From contig NZ_RCWJ01000001.1 in the NCBI RefSeq assembly GCF_003668565.1, positions 434,001 through 498,000 on the forward strand: a stretch of 64,000 nucleotides of DNA, given 5' to 3'. Position numbers and translations under genes: made by a program. The notes beneath the pieces are model-generated. The model was not told the origin of the DNA, did no database searches, and worked only from the letters and a program-made list of their open reading frames with translations. Positions 27,216-35,435 of the stretch are shown here, one piece after another. Positions within the stretch are counted from its first letter, which is position 1; each line of letters begins with the position of its first letter. Source of the DNA: Mycetocola zhadangensis. Lineage in GTDB: Bacteria > Actinomycetota > Actinomycetes > Actinomycetales > Microbacteriaceae.

Positions 27216-27253
27216 GTGAAATGTCCGGGGCGAATTCGCCCCGGACATTTCAC
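27216..27253. terminator. Perfect 38-base palindrome between oppA-like and oppB-like genes
   Basis: Arms of 19 bases (27216-27234 and 27235-27253) are perfectly complementary with no loop beyond the fold-back. It follows the binding-protein stop by 24 bases. It can act as a partial terminator or an mRNA 3-prime stabiliser, giving more binding protein than permease. Confidence 0.8.
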
Positions 27254-27284
27254 TGATTAGACTTCTCCAGTGATTGTGAACTTC

Positions 27285-27314
27285 ATGTACTTTCGACCCG
27301 GCGAAACAACCTGA
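27285..27314 (+). CDS. Nine-codon mini-ORF coupled to the oppB-like gene
   Basis: ATG at 27285 reads MYFRPGETT and stops at TGA, which overlaps the permease ATG (TGATG). The permease itself has no clear ribosome site, so terminating ribosomes could reinitiate there. No ribosome site is obvious for the mini-ORF either, so its translation is uncertain. Confidence 0.3.
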   Translation: MYFRPGETT

Positions 27315-28243
27315 TGCTCTGGTACGCAGGCAAACGCATCCTTCAGATGATCCCCGTGTTCTTCGGGGCGACCTTCCTCATCTACTTCATGGTCTTCTCT
27401 CTCCCCGGAGATCCCATTGCGGCTCTGTTCGGTGATCGTCCACCCGCTCCGGGCGTGATCGCGCAGATCCGGGCCGAGTACAACCTCGACAAGCCGTTCA
27501 TCGTGCAGTACTTCCTGTACATCGGCGGACTCTTCCAGGGTGACCTGGGAACCACATACTCGGGCCGTCCAGTCTCCGACGTCATGGCATCCGCTTTCCC
27601 CATCACCGCACGCCTGGCGCTCCTCGCGCTGGTCTTCGAAGCCTTCGCGGGAATCCTCGTCGGGCTCATTGCTGGCCTGCGCAAGGGCAAGTGGTTCGAC
27701 GCAAGCGCGCTCGTCGTCAGCCTCCTGCTCATCTCGGTCCCGACCTTCGTCATCGGATTCGTGCTGCAGTACGTCTTCGGTATCCAACTCGGATGGTTCC
27801 GGCCGACGGTAAGCGGTGACGCGCCGTGGAGTGAGCTCGTTCTTCCAGCCATCGTGCTCGCGTCGGTGTCGTTCGCCTACATTGTCCGGCTCACCCGCGC
27901 GAGCGTGGCAGACAATCTCAATGCTGATTTTGTCCGCACCGCAACGGCGAAGGGGCTCTCACGGCGTCGCGTCGTCACGGTTCACGTGCTGCGCAACTCG
28001 CTCGTACCTGTCGTCACGTACCTCGGTGTCGACCTGGGATCGCTGATGGTCGGCGCGATCGTGACCGAGGGCATTTTCAACATCAACGGTGTTGGTGGAA
28101 CTGTCTACCGTGCGGTCACGCTCGGCGAAGGTCCGACGGTCGTGTCGTTCATCGCCGTCATGGTGATCGTCTTCGTGGTCGCCAACCTACTCGTCGACCT
28201 GCTCTACGCGGCACTTGACCCAAGGATTCGCTATGCCAAATAA
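27314..28243 (+). CDS. Oligopeptide ABC transporter permease (OppB/DppB-type)
   Basis: The 309-residue product has six hydrophobic helices and the N-terminal signature of OppB-type permeases (YAGKRILQMIPVFFGATFLIYFMV). The ATPase-contact EAA loop appears as RTATAKGLSRRRVVTVHVLRNSLVPV near 215-240. It forms the channel together with the next gene product. The C-terminus overlaps the start of that gene by 11 bases. Confidence 0.92.
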   Translation: MLWYAGKRILQMIPVFFGATFLIYFMVFSLPGDPIAALFGDRPPAPGVIAQIRAEYNLDKPFIVQYFLYIGGLFQGDLGTTYSGRPVSDVMASAFPITARLALLALVFEAFAGILVGLIAGLRKGKWFDASALVVSLLLISVPTFVIGFVLQYVFGIQLGWFRPTVSGDAPWSELVLPAIVLASVSFAYIVRLTRASVADNLNADFVRTATAKGLSRRRVVTVHVLRNSLVPVVTYLGVDLGSLMVGAIVTEGIFNINGVGGTVYRAVTLGEGPTVVSFIAVMVIVFVVANLLVDLLYAALDPRIRYAK

Positions 28244-29183
28244 GAAATACGCTTCACAGGGTCATTACGTTGCTCCTCTCGAGGACACCCCGGTCGCACC
28301 GATCGACAAGCTCGATGAATCGCAGAAGGCACGCAGCACCTGGGCGGACGCCTGGGAGTCGATGCGCCGTCGGCCGACGTTCTGGATCTCGTCGGTTCTC
28401 ATTGTGCTGATCGTCGTCGTGGCGCTGTTCCCCGGCCTGTTCACCTCGGTCTCGCCTGACAAAAACTGTCTCCTCGCCAACAGCAACGGCGGAGGGGAAC
28501 CCGGACACCCACTCGGCTTCACCCGCCAGGGCTGTGACGTATACGCACGCCTGATCTTCGGTACACAGGCGTCTGTCACCGTTGGGTTGCTCGCAACACT
28601 TCTCGTCACCATTGTCGGCATTGTGATTGGCGCTCTCGCCGGTTACTACGGAGGCCTCCTTGATTCACTGGTCTCCCGCCTCGGTGACATCTTCTTCGCC
28701 ATCCCGACCGTCCTCGGCGCAATTGTGCTGATGAGCGTCCTTCCGAGCCGCACGCCTGTTACTGTCGCGCTCGTCCTGTCGATTTTCGCCTGGCCACAGA
28801 TCGCGCGCATCATGCGTGGTGCCGTGCTGAGCGCGAAAAACTCGGACTACGTGATGGCGTCAGTCGCACTCGGTGTCTCAAGGTTCAAGATTCTTCTGCG
28901 GCACGTGGTCCCGAACGCCATCGCTCCGGTCATCGTCATCGCGACGGTGTCGCTCGGAACGTTCATCGTCGCGGAATCGACACTCTCGTTCCTGGGTATC
29001 GGCCTCCCGCCGAGCGTCATGTCCTGGGGTAACGACATCGGCCAGGCGCGTACCTCCATTCGCACCAGCCCGCAGACGCTGCTCTACCCGGCAGCTGCCC
29101 TTTCACTTACTGTGCTCTCGTTCCTCATGCTTGGCGATGTCGTCCGTGATGCACTCGACCCGAAGGCGAGGGCACGTCGATGA
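28233..29183 (+). CDS. Oligopeptide ABC transporter permease (OppC/DppC-type)
   Basis: From the ATG at 28233, preceded by AAGGA, the product has 316 residues. An N-terminal cytoplasmic stretch of about 45 residues, typical of OppC, precedes the first helix (FWISSVLIVLIVVVALFPGLF). The EAA loop reads YVMASVALGVSRFKILLRHVVPNAIAPV near 212-240. It pairs with the OppB-type permease. Its stop overlaps the ATPase start (ATGA). Confidence 0.92.
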   Translation: MPNKKYASQGHYVAPLEDTPVAPIDKLDESQKARSTWADAWESMRRRPTFWISSVLIVLIVVVALFPGLFTSVSPDKNCLLANSNGGGEPGHPLGFTRQGCDVYARLIFGTQASVTVGLLATLLVTIVGIVIGALAGYYGGLLDSLVSRLGDIFFAIPTVLGAIVLMSVLPSRTPVTVALVLSIFAWPQIARIMRGAVLSAKNSDYVMASVALGVSRFKILLRHVVPNAIAPVIVIATVSLGTFIVAESTLSFLGIGLPPSVMSWGNDIGQARTSIRTSPQTLLYPAAALSLTVLSFLMLGDVVRDALDPKARARR

Positions 29184-30928
29184 GCCTCCCCATAGTTGAC
29201 GCTGTCAACGAACAGTACGATTCCTCCACCGAGCCGCTTCTTCAGATCCGCGACCTCGAGGTCGGGTTCCAGACGCAGCGCGGCATTGTCCCCGCTGTCC
29301 GCGGTGTCGATCTCACGCTGTACCCGGGTCAGACCCTGGCCATCGTCGGAGAGTCCGGATCAGGAAAGTCAACGACCGCCCAGTCGATCATTGACCTCCT
29401 GCCCGGCACAGGCAAGGTCACAGGAGGACAGATCCTCTTCGAAGGCCGCGACCTCACGACGCTGTCAGCCCGCGAGATCCAGGAGGTCCGCGGAAACCTC
29501 ATCGGATACGTCCCGCAGGACCCGATGTCGAACCTCAACCCGGTGTGGAGCATCGGCTTCCAGGTGGAAGAGGCCATCAAGGCCAACAACATCGCCCAGG
29601 GCAAAGAGGCGCGCCTCCGCACCATCCAGGTGCTCCAGGAAGCGGGGCTCAGCGACGCTGGGGACCGCCTCAAGCAGTTCCCGCACCAGTTCTCGGGCGG
29701 AATGCGTCAGCGTGTGCTCATCGGAATCGGCCTGTCCAGCCGGCCGAAGCTGCTCATCGCCGACGAGCCGACAAGCGCACTCGACGTGACAGTTCAGCGC
29801 CAGATCCTCGATCACCTCGCGACGCTGACCCGGGACTACGGCACGAGCGTGCTCTTCATCACCCACGACCTCGGTCTCGCTGCCGAGCGTGCCGAGCAGC
29901 TCGTCGTGATGTACCAGGGCAAGGTCGTCGAGTCCGGGCCGTCGCAGGAAATCCTCGCAAACCCGCAGCACCCGTACACCCAGCGACTCGTCGCAGCGGC
30001 TCCGAGCCTCGCATCGCGTCGAATCCAGGCGGTCAAGCAAAATGACTCGGCAGACACCGAGATCTTCGCGAAGGGCGCCATCGACACCACGCTTCTCGAG
30101 CGTGCGGCCGAGCGCGAGCACGCAGCTCCCGCGAAGGACCTCATCTCGGTTCGCAACGTGTCCAAGGTCTACCGCATCCGCAAGCAGGGCTTCAGGACTG
30201 ACGAGCTCAAAGCCGTCAACGACGTGTCGTTCGGCGTGCAAAAGGGAACGACGACGGCGATTGTCGGCGAGTCGGGATCCGGTAAGTCAACGGTCGCCAA
30301 GCTGCTGCTCCAGCTTGAGAGCATCACGAGCGGCACGATCGAATTCGACGGCCAGGACATCGCGGGTCTCCGCGGGTCCGAACTGCTCAAGTTCCGTCGT
30401 CGCGTGCAGCCCGTGTTCCAGGACCCGTACGGCTCACTCGACCCGCAGTACAGCGTCGGCAACACCATCGCCGAGCCGCTTCTCGCACACAAGGTGGGTT
30501 CCGCTCGTGAGCGCCAGACCCGCGTGCTTGAGTTGCTCGACCAGGTGTCGCTCCCGGCGTCAACCCGCTACCGCTACCCGAGTGAGCTCTCGGGAGGGCA
30601 GCGCCAGCGCATCGCTATCGCACGGGCACTCGCGCTCAAGCCCGATGTACTCGTTCTCGATGAGGCGGTGTCTGCACTCGACGTTCTCGTCCAGGGCCAG
30701 ATCCTCAACCTGCTCACCGAGCTGCAGACCGAGCTTGGCCTGACCTACCTTTTCATCACCCACGACCTCGCTGTCGTGCGGCTCGTTGCAGACAACGTCT
30801 GCGTGATGCGGAAAGGCCAGATCATCGAGGCCGCGACAACGGATGAGGTCTTCGACAACCCACGCGAGACCTACACGCAGGATCTGCTCGCCGCCATCCC
30901 CGGAGGAAACTTCGAGTTCGGCCGCTAA
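29180..30928 (+). CDS. Oligopeptide ABC transporter, fused double ATPase (OppD-OppF type)
   Basis: The 582-residue chain holds two complete ABC ATPase domains. Domain 1 (about 17-270) has Walker A GESGSGKST, signature FSGGMRQRV and Walker B LLIADEPTSALD. Domain 2 (about 315-575) has GESGSGKST, LSGGQRQRI and VLVLDEAVSALD. An oligopeptide-type extension (NPQHPYTQRL and NPRETYTQDL) follows each domain. It powers import by the two permeases. Fusion of OppD and OppF in one chain is common in actinobacteria. Confidence 0.94.
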   Translation: MSLPIVDAVNEQYDSSTEPLLQIRDLEVGFQTQRGIVPAVRGVDLTLYPGQTLAIVGESGSGKSTTAQSIIDLLPGTGKVTGGQILFEGRDLTTLSAREIQEVRGNLIGYVPQDPMSNLNPVWSIGFQVEEAIKANNIAQGKEARLRTIQVLQEAGLSDAGDRLKQFPHQFSGGMRQRVLIGIGLSSRPKLLIADEPTSALDVTVQRQILDHLATLTRDYGTSVLFITHDLGLAAERAEQLVVMYQGKVVESGPSQEILANPQHPYTQRLVAAAPSLASRRIQAVKQNDSADTEIFAKGAIDTTLLERAAEREHAAPAKDLISVRNVSKVYRIRKQGFRTDELKAVNDVSFGVQKGTTTAIVGESGSGKSTVAKLLLQLESITSGTIEFDGQDIAGLRGSELLKFRRRVQPVFQDPYGSLDPQYSVGNTIAEPLLAHKVGSARERQTRVLELLDQVSLPASTRYRYPSELSGGQRQRIAIARALALKPDVLVLDEAVSALDVLVQGQILNLLTELQTELGLTYLFITHDLAVVRLVADNVCVMRKGQIIEAATTDEVFDNPRETYTQDLLAAIPGGNFEFGR

Positions 30929-31381
30929 ACAGTCACGACCACCGGGAGCACCGGTGCGGCATTCGCGCGAGACCTTTGGTCGACCGTGTGCGCCGCACAG
31001 GTGCTCCTGTGCGTTGCGGGGTCGCTGACGCGCTCCGAACGCCAACAGAGGCTGCGTCGGAGCTTTCAAGCGACGGATGCCACGTGGCCGGGCAAGTCGG
31101 AAACTCTCGGTCCGGTTCTCCGTCGGTATCTCGTCGCTAGCGGTGCGCGGCAGCGCAAGCGCGGCTTCTCGAGGCAACCTAAGCAACAGTTCGGGGTGTG
31201 CCTGCGCTCACGCTGATGGTCCGTTCCGTCGGCGCACTCTGAGGGAAGCCTGTGCGGGCTCAAGCGAACGAAGCACCGAGTGCGGTAGGATATCCTGTTG
31301 GGTCGGATTCTGGCCCGCATCTGTACATCTCCCGTCGCGCTCAACGTACTCGCGACATCTCTTTTTGTAAGGAATCTTTTC
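30929..31381. other. 453-base intergenic region before typA
   Basis: No gene is supported here; the frames present lack ribosome sites and familiar sequence. A perfect 8-bp hairpin with a four-base loop at 30994-31013 (CGCACAGG/CCTGTGCG) may end the transporter transcript, though no T run follows. A TAGGAT box at about 31287 could be the typA -10, giving a leader of roughly 85 bases. Nothing else is seen. Confidence 0.5.
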
Positions 31382-33289
31382 ATGGCGCTTGCTTCGCGCG
31401 ACGACCTCCGAAACGTAGCCATTGTTGCTCACGTTGACCACGGCAAGACCACGCTGGTTGACGCCATGCTCCGTCAGACGGACTCGTTCGCCGAGCACTC
31501 ACACCTTGAAGAACGCGCCATGGACTCGAATGAGCTCGAGCGCGAAAAGGGCATCACGATCCTCGCGAAGAACACAGCGGTTTCGTACAAGGGCAAGCAC
31601 GCCACCAACGGACCCATCACTGTCAACGTCATCGACACCCCGGGCCACGCCGACTTCGGTGGAGAGGTCGAGCGCGGCCTGTCCATGGTCGACGGAGTTG
31701 TCCTCCTGGTCGACGCGAGCGAGGGCCCGCTCCCGCAGACCCGCTTCGTGCTCCGCAAGGCACTCGAAGCCAAGCTGCCCGTCATCCTTCTCGTCAACAA
31801 GACGGACCGTCCCGACGCTCGCATCGACGAGGTTGTTGCCGAAAGCCAGGACCTGCTCCTCGGCCTCGCCAGCGACATGGCAGACGACGTTCCCGACCTC
31901 GACCTCGACGCCGTCCTCGACGTTCCCGTCGTCTACGCATCGGGCCGTAACGGTGCCGCGAGCTGGAACAAGCCCGAGAACGGAACGTTGCCTGACAACG
32001 ATGACCTCGAGCCGCTGTTCGACGCCATCATCAAGCACATTCCTGCTCCGGTCTACGACGACGAGCACCCCCTCCAGGCGCACGTGACCAACCTCGACGC
32101 GTCTCCTTTCCTCGGTCGCCTCGCGCTTCTTCGCGTGTTCCAGGGCACGATCAAGAAGGGCGAGACGGTCGCCTGGGTCAAGTACGACGGCTCGGTCCAC
32201 AACGTGCGCGTCACCGAGCTGTTCATCACGAAGGCTCTCGACCGTTACCCGGCTGAAAGCGGCCGCCCAGGCGACATCGTCGTAGTCGCCGGTTTCCCCG
32301 ACATCACCATCGGTGAGACGCTCGCTGACCCCAACGATGTTCGCCCGCTCCCGACCATCACGGTCGACGAGCCGGCCATCTCGATGACCATCGGAACCAA
32401 CACCTCTCCGCTCGTCGGCAAGGTTAAGGGCCACAAGCTCACCGCGCGTATGGTCAAGGACCGCCTCGACCGCGAACTGGTCGGTAACGTTTCCCTCCGT
32501 GTGATCGACATCGGATCTCCCGACAAGTGGGAAGTTCAGGGCCGAGGCGAACTCGCCCTGTCGATCCTCGTCGAGCAGATGCGACGTGAGGGCTTCGAGC
32601 TCACCGTTGGCAAGCCCCAGGTTGTGACCAAAAAGGTAGACGGAAAGACGCACGAGCCGTTCGAGCACCTCACCATCGACGTTCCCGAGGAATACCTCGG
32701 CGCGATCACTCAGCTCCTCGCAGCGCGCAAGGGCCGCATGGACAACATGGCGAACCACGGCACAGGCTGGGTCCGCATGGAGTTCATCATTCCGTCGCGT
32801 GGACTGATCGGATTCCGAACCGAGTTCATGACCATCACCCGCGGTACCGGAATCGCGAACGCGATCTCGCATGGCTACGACGAGTGGGCTGGCCCCATCG
32901 TGACCCGTAATAACGGATCGATCGTCGCTGACCGCTCCGGCGTTGTTACCCCGTTCGCCATCATCGCTCTCCAGGAGCGGATGACGTTCTTCGTCAACCC
33001 GACCGAAGAGGTCTACGAGGGCATGGTCATCGGCGAAAACTCGCGTAACGATGACATGGACGTCAACATCACCAAGGAAAAGAAACTGACCAACATGCGT
33101 CAGTCCACCTCGGACACCTTTGAGTCGATGACGCCGTCACGTCAGCTGTCGCTCGAGGAGTGCCTCGAGTTCGCGCGTGAAGACGAGTGCGTCGAGGTCA
33201 CCCCGGCGATTGTTCGTATCCGCAAGGTCGAGCTGGACGCCAACGCTCGCGCTCGCGCGACGAGCCGTCTGAAGAAGCAGAACGAGTAA
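31382..33289 (+). CDS. typA: Translational GTPase TypA/BipA
   Basis: The ATG at 31382 follows AAGGAA and gives 635 residues. The GTPase domain has G1 AHVDHGKTTL (near 16-25), EREKGITI, G3 DTPGHADFGGEVERGL and G4 NKTDRPDARI. Domains II, III and a BipA-specific C-terminus follow, with PRNRGLIGFRTEF-like IPSRGLIGFRTEF near 484. TypA binds the ribosome and helps growth under stress and low temperature. The start at 31298 lacks a ribosome site. Confidence 0.96.
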   Translation: MALASRDDLRNVAIVAHVDHGKTTLVDAMLRQTDSFAEHSHLEERAMDSNELEREKGITILAKNTAVSYKGKHATNGPITVNVIDTPGHADFGGEVERGLSMVDGVVLLVDASEGPLPQTRFVLRKALEAKLPVILLVNKTDRPDARIDEVVAESQDLLLGLASDMADDVPDLDLDAVLDVPVVYASGRNGAASWNKPENGTLPDNDDLEPLFDAIIKHIPAPVYDDEHPLQAHVTNLDASPFLGRLALLRVFQGTIKKGETVAWVKYDGSVHNVRVTELFITKALDRYPAESGRPGDIVVVAGFPDITIGETLADPNDVRPLPTITVDEPAISMTIGTNTSPLVGKVKGHKLTARMVKDRLDRELVGNVSLRVIDIGSPDKWEVQGRGELALSILVEQMRREGFELTVGKPQVVTKKVDGKTHEPFEHLTIDVPEEYLGAITQLLAARKGRMDNMANHGTGWVRMEFIIPSRGLIGFRTEFMTITRGTGIANAISHGYDEWAGPIVTRNNGSIVADRSGVVTPFAIIALQERMTFFVNPTEEVYEGMVIGENSRNDDMDVNITKEKKLTNMRQSTSDTFESMTPSRQLSLEECLEFAREDECVEVTPAIVRIRKVELDANARARATSRLKKQNE

Positions 33290-33306
33290 CAGCTCCGCTC
33301 TTTCAT

Positions 33307-33340
33307 GAAGCGCTCGGGACCCTTCGGTTCCGAGCGCTTC
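33307..33340 (+). terminator. Terminator of typA
   Basis: An 11-bp stem (GAAGCGCTCGG with CCGAGCGCTTC) with a loop of about 12 bases is followed by GTTGTTT. It lies 17 bases past the typA stop. Confidence 0.85.
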
Positions 33341-33365
33341 GTTGTTTGCCGATAACCTGTGACCC

Positions 33366-33431
33366 ATGTCACGCGCGCGAACCGACCCGGTCACCGCATG
33401 CGCCCCGTGCAGAATGGAGGCCGTCCGATGA
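33366..33431 (+). CDS. Possible 21-residue leader peptide before azlC
   Basis: An ATG at 33366 lies seven bases after TAACCT, a layout suited to a leaderless message. The frame reads MSRARTDPVTACAPCRMEAVR, with a CAPC pair, and its TGA overlaps the azlC ATG (ATGA). Translation of the mini-ORF could therefore control azlC. No homologue is known to me and the evidence is positional only. Confidence 0.35.
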   Translation: MSRARTDPVTACAPCRMEAVR

Positions 33432-34156
33432 CCGGGCGCTCCGGACGCGCGAGCACACCGGTGCAGGTCGCGACACGACAGGGGATCGCGGTCGGGATCG
33501 CCACGGCCGCCTACGGCGTCTCGTTTGGTGCTCTCGCTGTCGCGGCTGGACTCGACATCTGGCAAACCTGTGTTCTGAGTCTCCTCATGTTCACCGGCGG
33601 CTCCCAGTTCGCCCTTGTTGGGGTGCTGGCGACGGGGGGAGTCTCCGCCGGGCCCGCGGCGATCACCAGTGCCATTCTGCTTGGCTCCCGAAACGCCGCA
33701 TACGGAATGCGCATGAAACCGATCGTCGGTGGAAACGGCTGGATGCGCGACATTGCAGCCGCGTGGCTCACCATCGACGAGTCAACGGCCGTTGCGCTTG
33801 CCCAGAAGGACCTCGCCGCTCGGCGTCGCGGGTTTTGGGTGACGGGTCTCGTCGTTTTCATCGGCTGGAACCTCACGACCGTTCTCGGTGCGCTCATCGG
33901 GGACCTGCTCGGAGACACTCGGGCGTACGGGCTGGACGCCGCGGCCGCGGCCGCGTTCCTCGGCCTGCTCTGGCCCAGGCTCCGGAGTCGCCAGACGATC
34001 GCCGTCGCGAGTGCCGCCGCCGTGCTTGCCGCTGCCCTGACACCGGTGGTCGCGCCTGGCGTGCCTGTGATTGCGGCTGCGCTCGTCGCCGTTGTCTTCG
34101 GTGCGACCAATTGGCTCGGCGTTCGCGGCGCATCGCCAAGGGGGAACACGTCGTGA
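33428..34156 (+). CDS. azlC: AzlC family branched-chain amino acid exporter subunit
   Basis: The start at 33428 follows GGAGG at seven bases and gives 242 residues. About six to seven hydrophobic segments carry the AzlC pattern: GIAVGIATAAYGVSFGALAVAAGLDIWQTCVLSLLMFTGGSQFALVG near the N-terminus, then ILLGSRNAAYGM and WLTIDESTAVAL. With the small AzlD subunit next door it forms an amino acid efflux pump. The stop overlaps the AzlD start (GTGA). Confidence 0.9.
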   Translation: MTGRSGRASTPVQVATRQGIAVGIATAAYGVSFGALAVAAGLDIWQTCVLSLLMFTGGSQFALVGVLATGGVSAGPAAITSAILLGSRNAAYGMRMKPIVGGNGWMRDIAAAWLTIDESTAVALAQKDLAARRRGFWVTGLVVFIGWNLTTVLGALIGDLLGDTRAYGLDAAAAAAFLGLLWPRLRSRQTIAVASAAAVLAAALTPVVAPGVPVIAAALVAVVFGATNWLGVRGASPRGNTS

Positions 34157-34467
34157 CCATGTGGCAGATCATCCTCCTTGCGTCGATCGCCTGTGCCGCG
34201 ATCAAACTCGCCGGTTACGCCGTGCCCCCGCACTGGCTCGAAAAGCCGACGGCTGCCCGAACGGCCGACCTGCTCACCGTCGCGCTTCTCGCGGCCCTGA
34301 TCGCCGTGCAGACCCTGGGAGCCGGGCAACAACTCGTGCTCGACGCTCGGGTGCCCGCGCTCGTCGTTGCTGCCGGCCTTTACTGGCTCCGGGTCCCGTT
34401 CCTCGTCGTCGTTATCGCCGCTGCGCTTGTCGCCGCCGCGCTCCGGGCGACGACAGGCATGGGGTAA
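34153..34467 (+). CDS. azlD: AzlD family branched-chain amino acid exporter subunit
   Basis: A 104-residue protein starts at the GTG at 34153, inside the azlC stop, with AGGGGG eight bases upstream. It has four hydrophobic helices and the AzlD segment AAIKLAGYAVPPHWLEKP near 17-34, and ends in VPALVVAAGLYWLRVPFLVVVIAAALVAA. The family is the small partner of AzlC. An ATG at 34159 is a less well placed alternative. Confidence 0.9.
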   Translation: MTMWQIILLASIACAAIKLAGYAVPPHWLEKPTAARTADLLTVALLAALIAVQTLGAGQQLVLDARVPALVVAAGLYWLRVPFLVVVIAAALVAAALRATTGMG

Positions 34468-34560
34468 CCTCCAAGGTGGCGTCCCACCCGGTCCAGATGG
34501 CCCGAGGCACTGGCAGTTCGCACACAGCGGTCCACCCGCTCTGCTCGGTACACTGAGGCA

Positions 34561-35070
34561 GTGAGCGGATACGACGACAGCCAGATGAATGACAACAAAT
34601 TCCTGTCGACCGAACCGCACCCGACCGGAACCACTAGTGCCAGTGCTGCGCCCGCTGCGCAGACGCAGCAGTCATCGACGCGCAGCCGCGCAATCAGCTG
34701 CATCCTCGCCCTGATTGTCGGTGCTGTCTTTGGTGCCGTTGGCACTGTGGCACACCAGTCAACGCTCAACGTCGGAATGCTGCGACTGCCCCTCGGCCTT
34801 CCGCTCGCGCTGCTCGGGGTCGCCGCTCTCCTTCTCGGATTTCGTCTGCTGCTCCGCGATCGGCTCGTCGTGCTCCTCGCCGCCATCGGCATTGTCGCTG
34901 TCATTGCACTGTTCTCGCTGCCCAGTCCCGGAGGTGCTGTCCTGATCCCGCAGGGGCTCGCCGGCATCCTCTGGACCATCGGCCCCGTCCTCATCGCCAC
35001 GGTCGTTGTCGCATGGCCGCGGTTGCCCGAGCGCGCCCAAGCGCCCGAGTCGGCCGTCGGTCGGGCGTAG
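34561..35070 (+). CDS. Four-helix membrane protein, DUF6113-like
   Basis: The 169-residue product has a polar Ser/Thr/Gln-rich start of about 42 residues and four hydrophobic segments (about 44-64, 73-97, 103-118 and 128-150). The function is unknown. Its place just before fdxA-dapC fits a small conserved actinobacterial membrane family (I recall DUF6113 in this position; not checked). A TACACT box lies six bases before the GTG start, so the message is probably leaderless. Confidence 0.65.
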   Translation: MSGYDDSQMNDNKFLSTEPHPTGTTSASAAPAAQTQQSSTRSRAISCILALIVGAVFGAVGTVAHQSTLNVGMLRLPLGLPLALLGVAALLLGFRLLLRDRLVVLLAAIGIVAVIALFSLPSPGGAVLIPQGLAGILWTIGPVLIATVVVAWPRLPERAQAPESAVGRA

Positions 35071-35108
35071 ACTAAACGAAGCCGTCTTTCGAAGGGAACC
35101 CACCAACT

Positions 35109-35432
35109 GTGACCTATGTCATCGCCCTCCCGTGCGTGGATGTCAAAGACCGCGCGTGCATCGATGAGTGCCCCGTCGACTGCATTTACGAGGGTGAACG
35201 TTCGCTCTATATTCACCCGGACGAGTGCGTGGACTGTGGAGCCTGCGAACCCGTTTGCCCGGTCGAGGCCATCTACTACGAGGATGATCTCCCGGAGGAA
35301 TGGGCCGACTACTACAAGGCCAACGTCGAATTCTTCACCGAGGTCGGATCGCCAGGCGGCGCAGCGAAGGTTGGCGTCATCAAGTACGACCACCCGGTGA
35401 TCGCGGCGTTGCCGCCGCAGGCCGGCGTCTGA
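35109..35432 (+). CDS. fdxA: Ferredoxin (7Fe type)
   Basis: A 107-residue ferredoxin starts at GTG after GAAGGGAA. Cysteine sets are C-x7-C-x3-CP (C9, C17, C21) and C-x2-C-x2-C-x3-CP (40-50), consistent with one [3Fe-4S] and one [4Fe-4S] cluster as in mycobacterial FdxC/FdxA. It carries electrons in the cytosol; the partner is not shown by sequence. It lies 3 bases before dapC. A TAGACT box near 35066 could be its -10. Confidence 0.93.
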   Translation: MTYVIALPCVDVKDRACIDECPVDCIYEGERSLYIHPDECVDCGACEPVCPVEAIYYEDDLPEEWADYYKANVEFFTEVGSPGGAAKVGVIKYDHPVIAALPPQAGV

Positions 35433-35435
35433 GGC

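Noticed and set aside
25767-27248. Minus-strand open frame of 493 codons
   Set aside because: It mirrors the oligopeptide-binding protein gene and shows no family features.
30929-31381. Possible gene or structured RNA before typA
   Set aside because: No frame has a ribosome site or known motif, and only one small hairpin is evident.
31499-32872. Minus-strand open frame of 457 codons
   Set aside because: It is antisense to typA, whose GTPase motifs are unmistakable.
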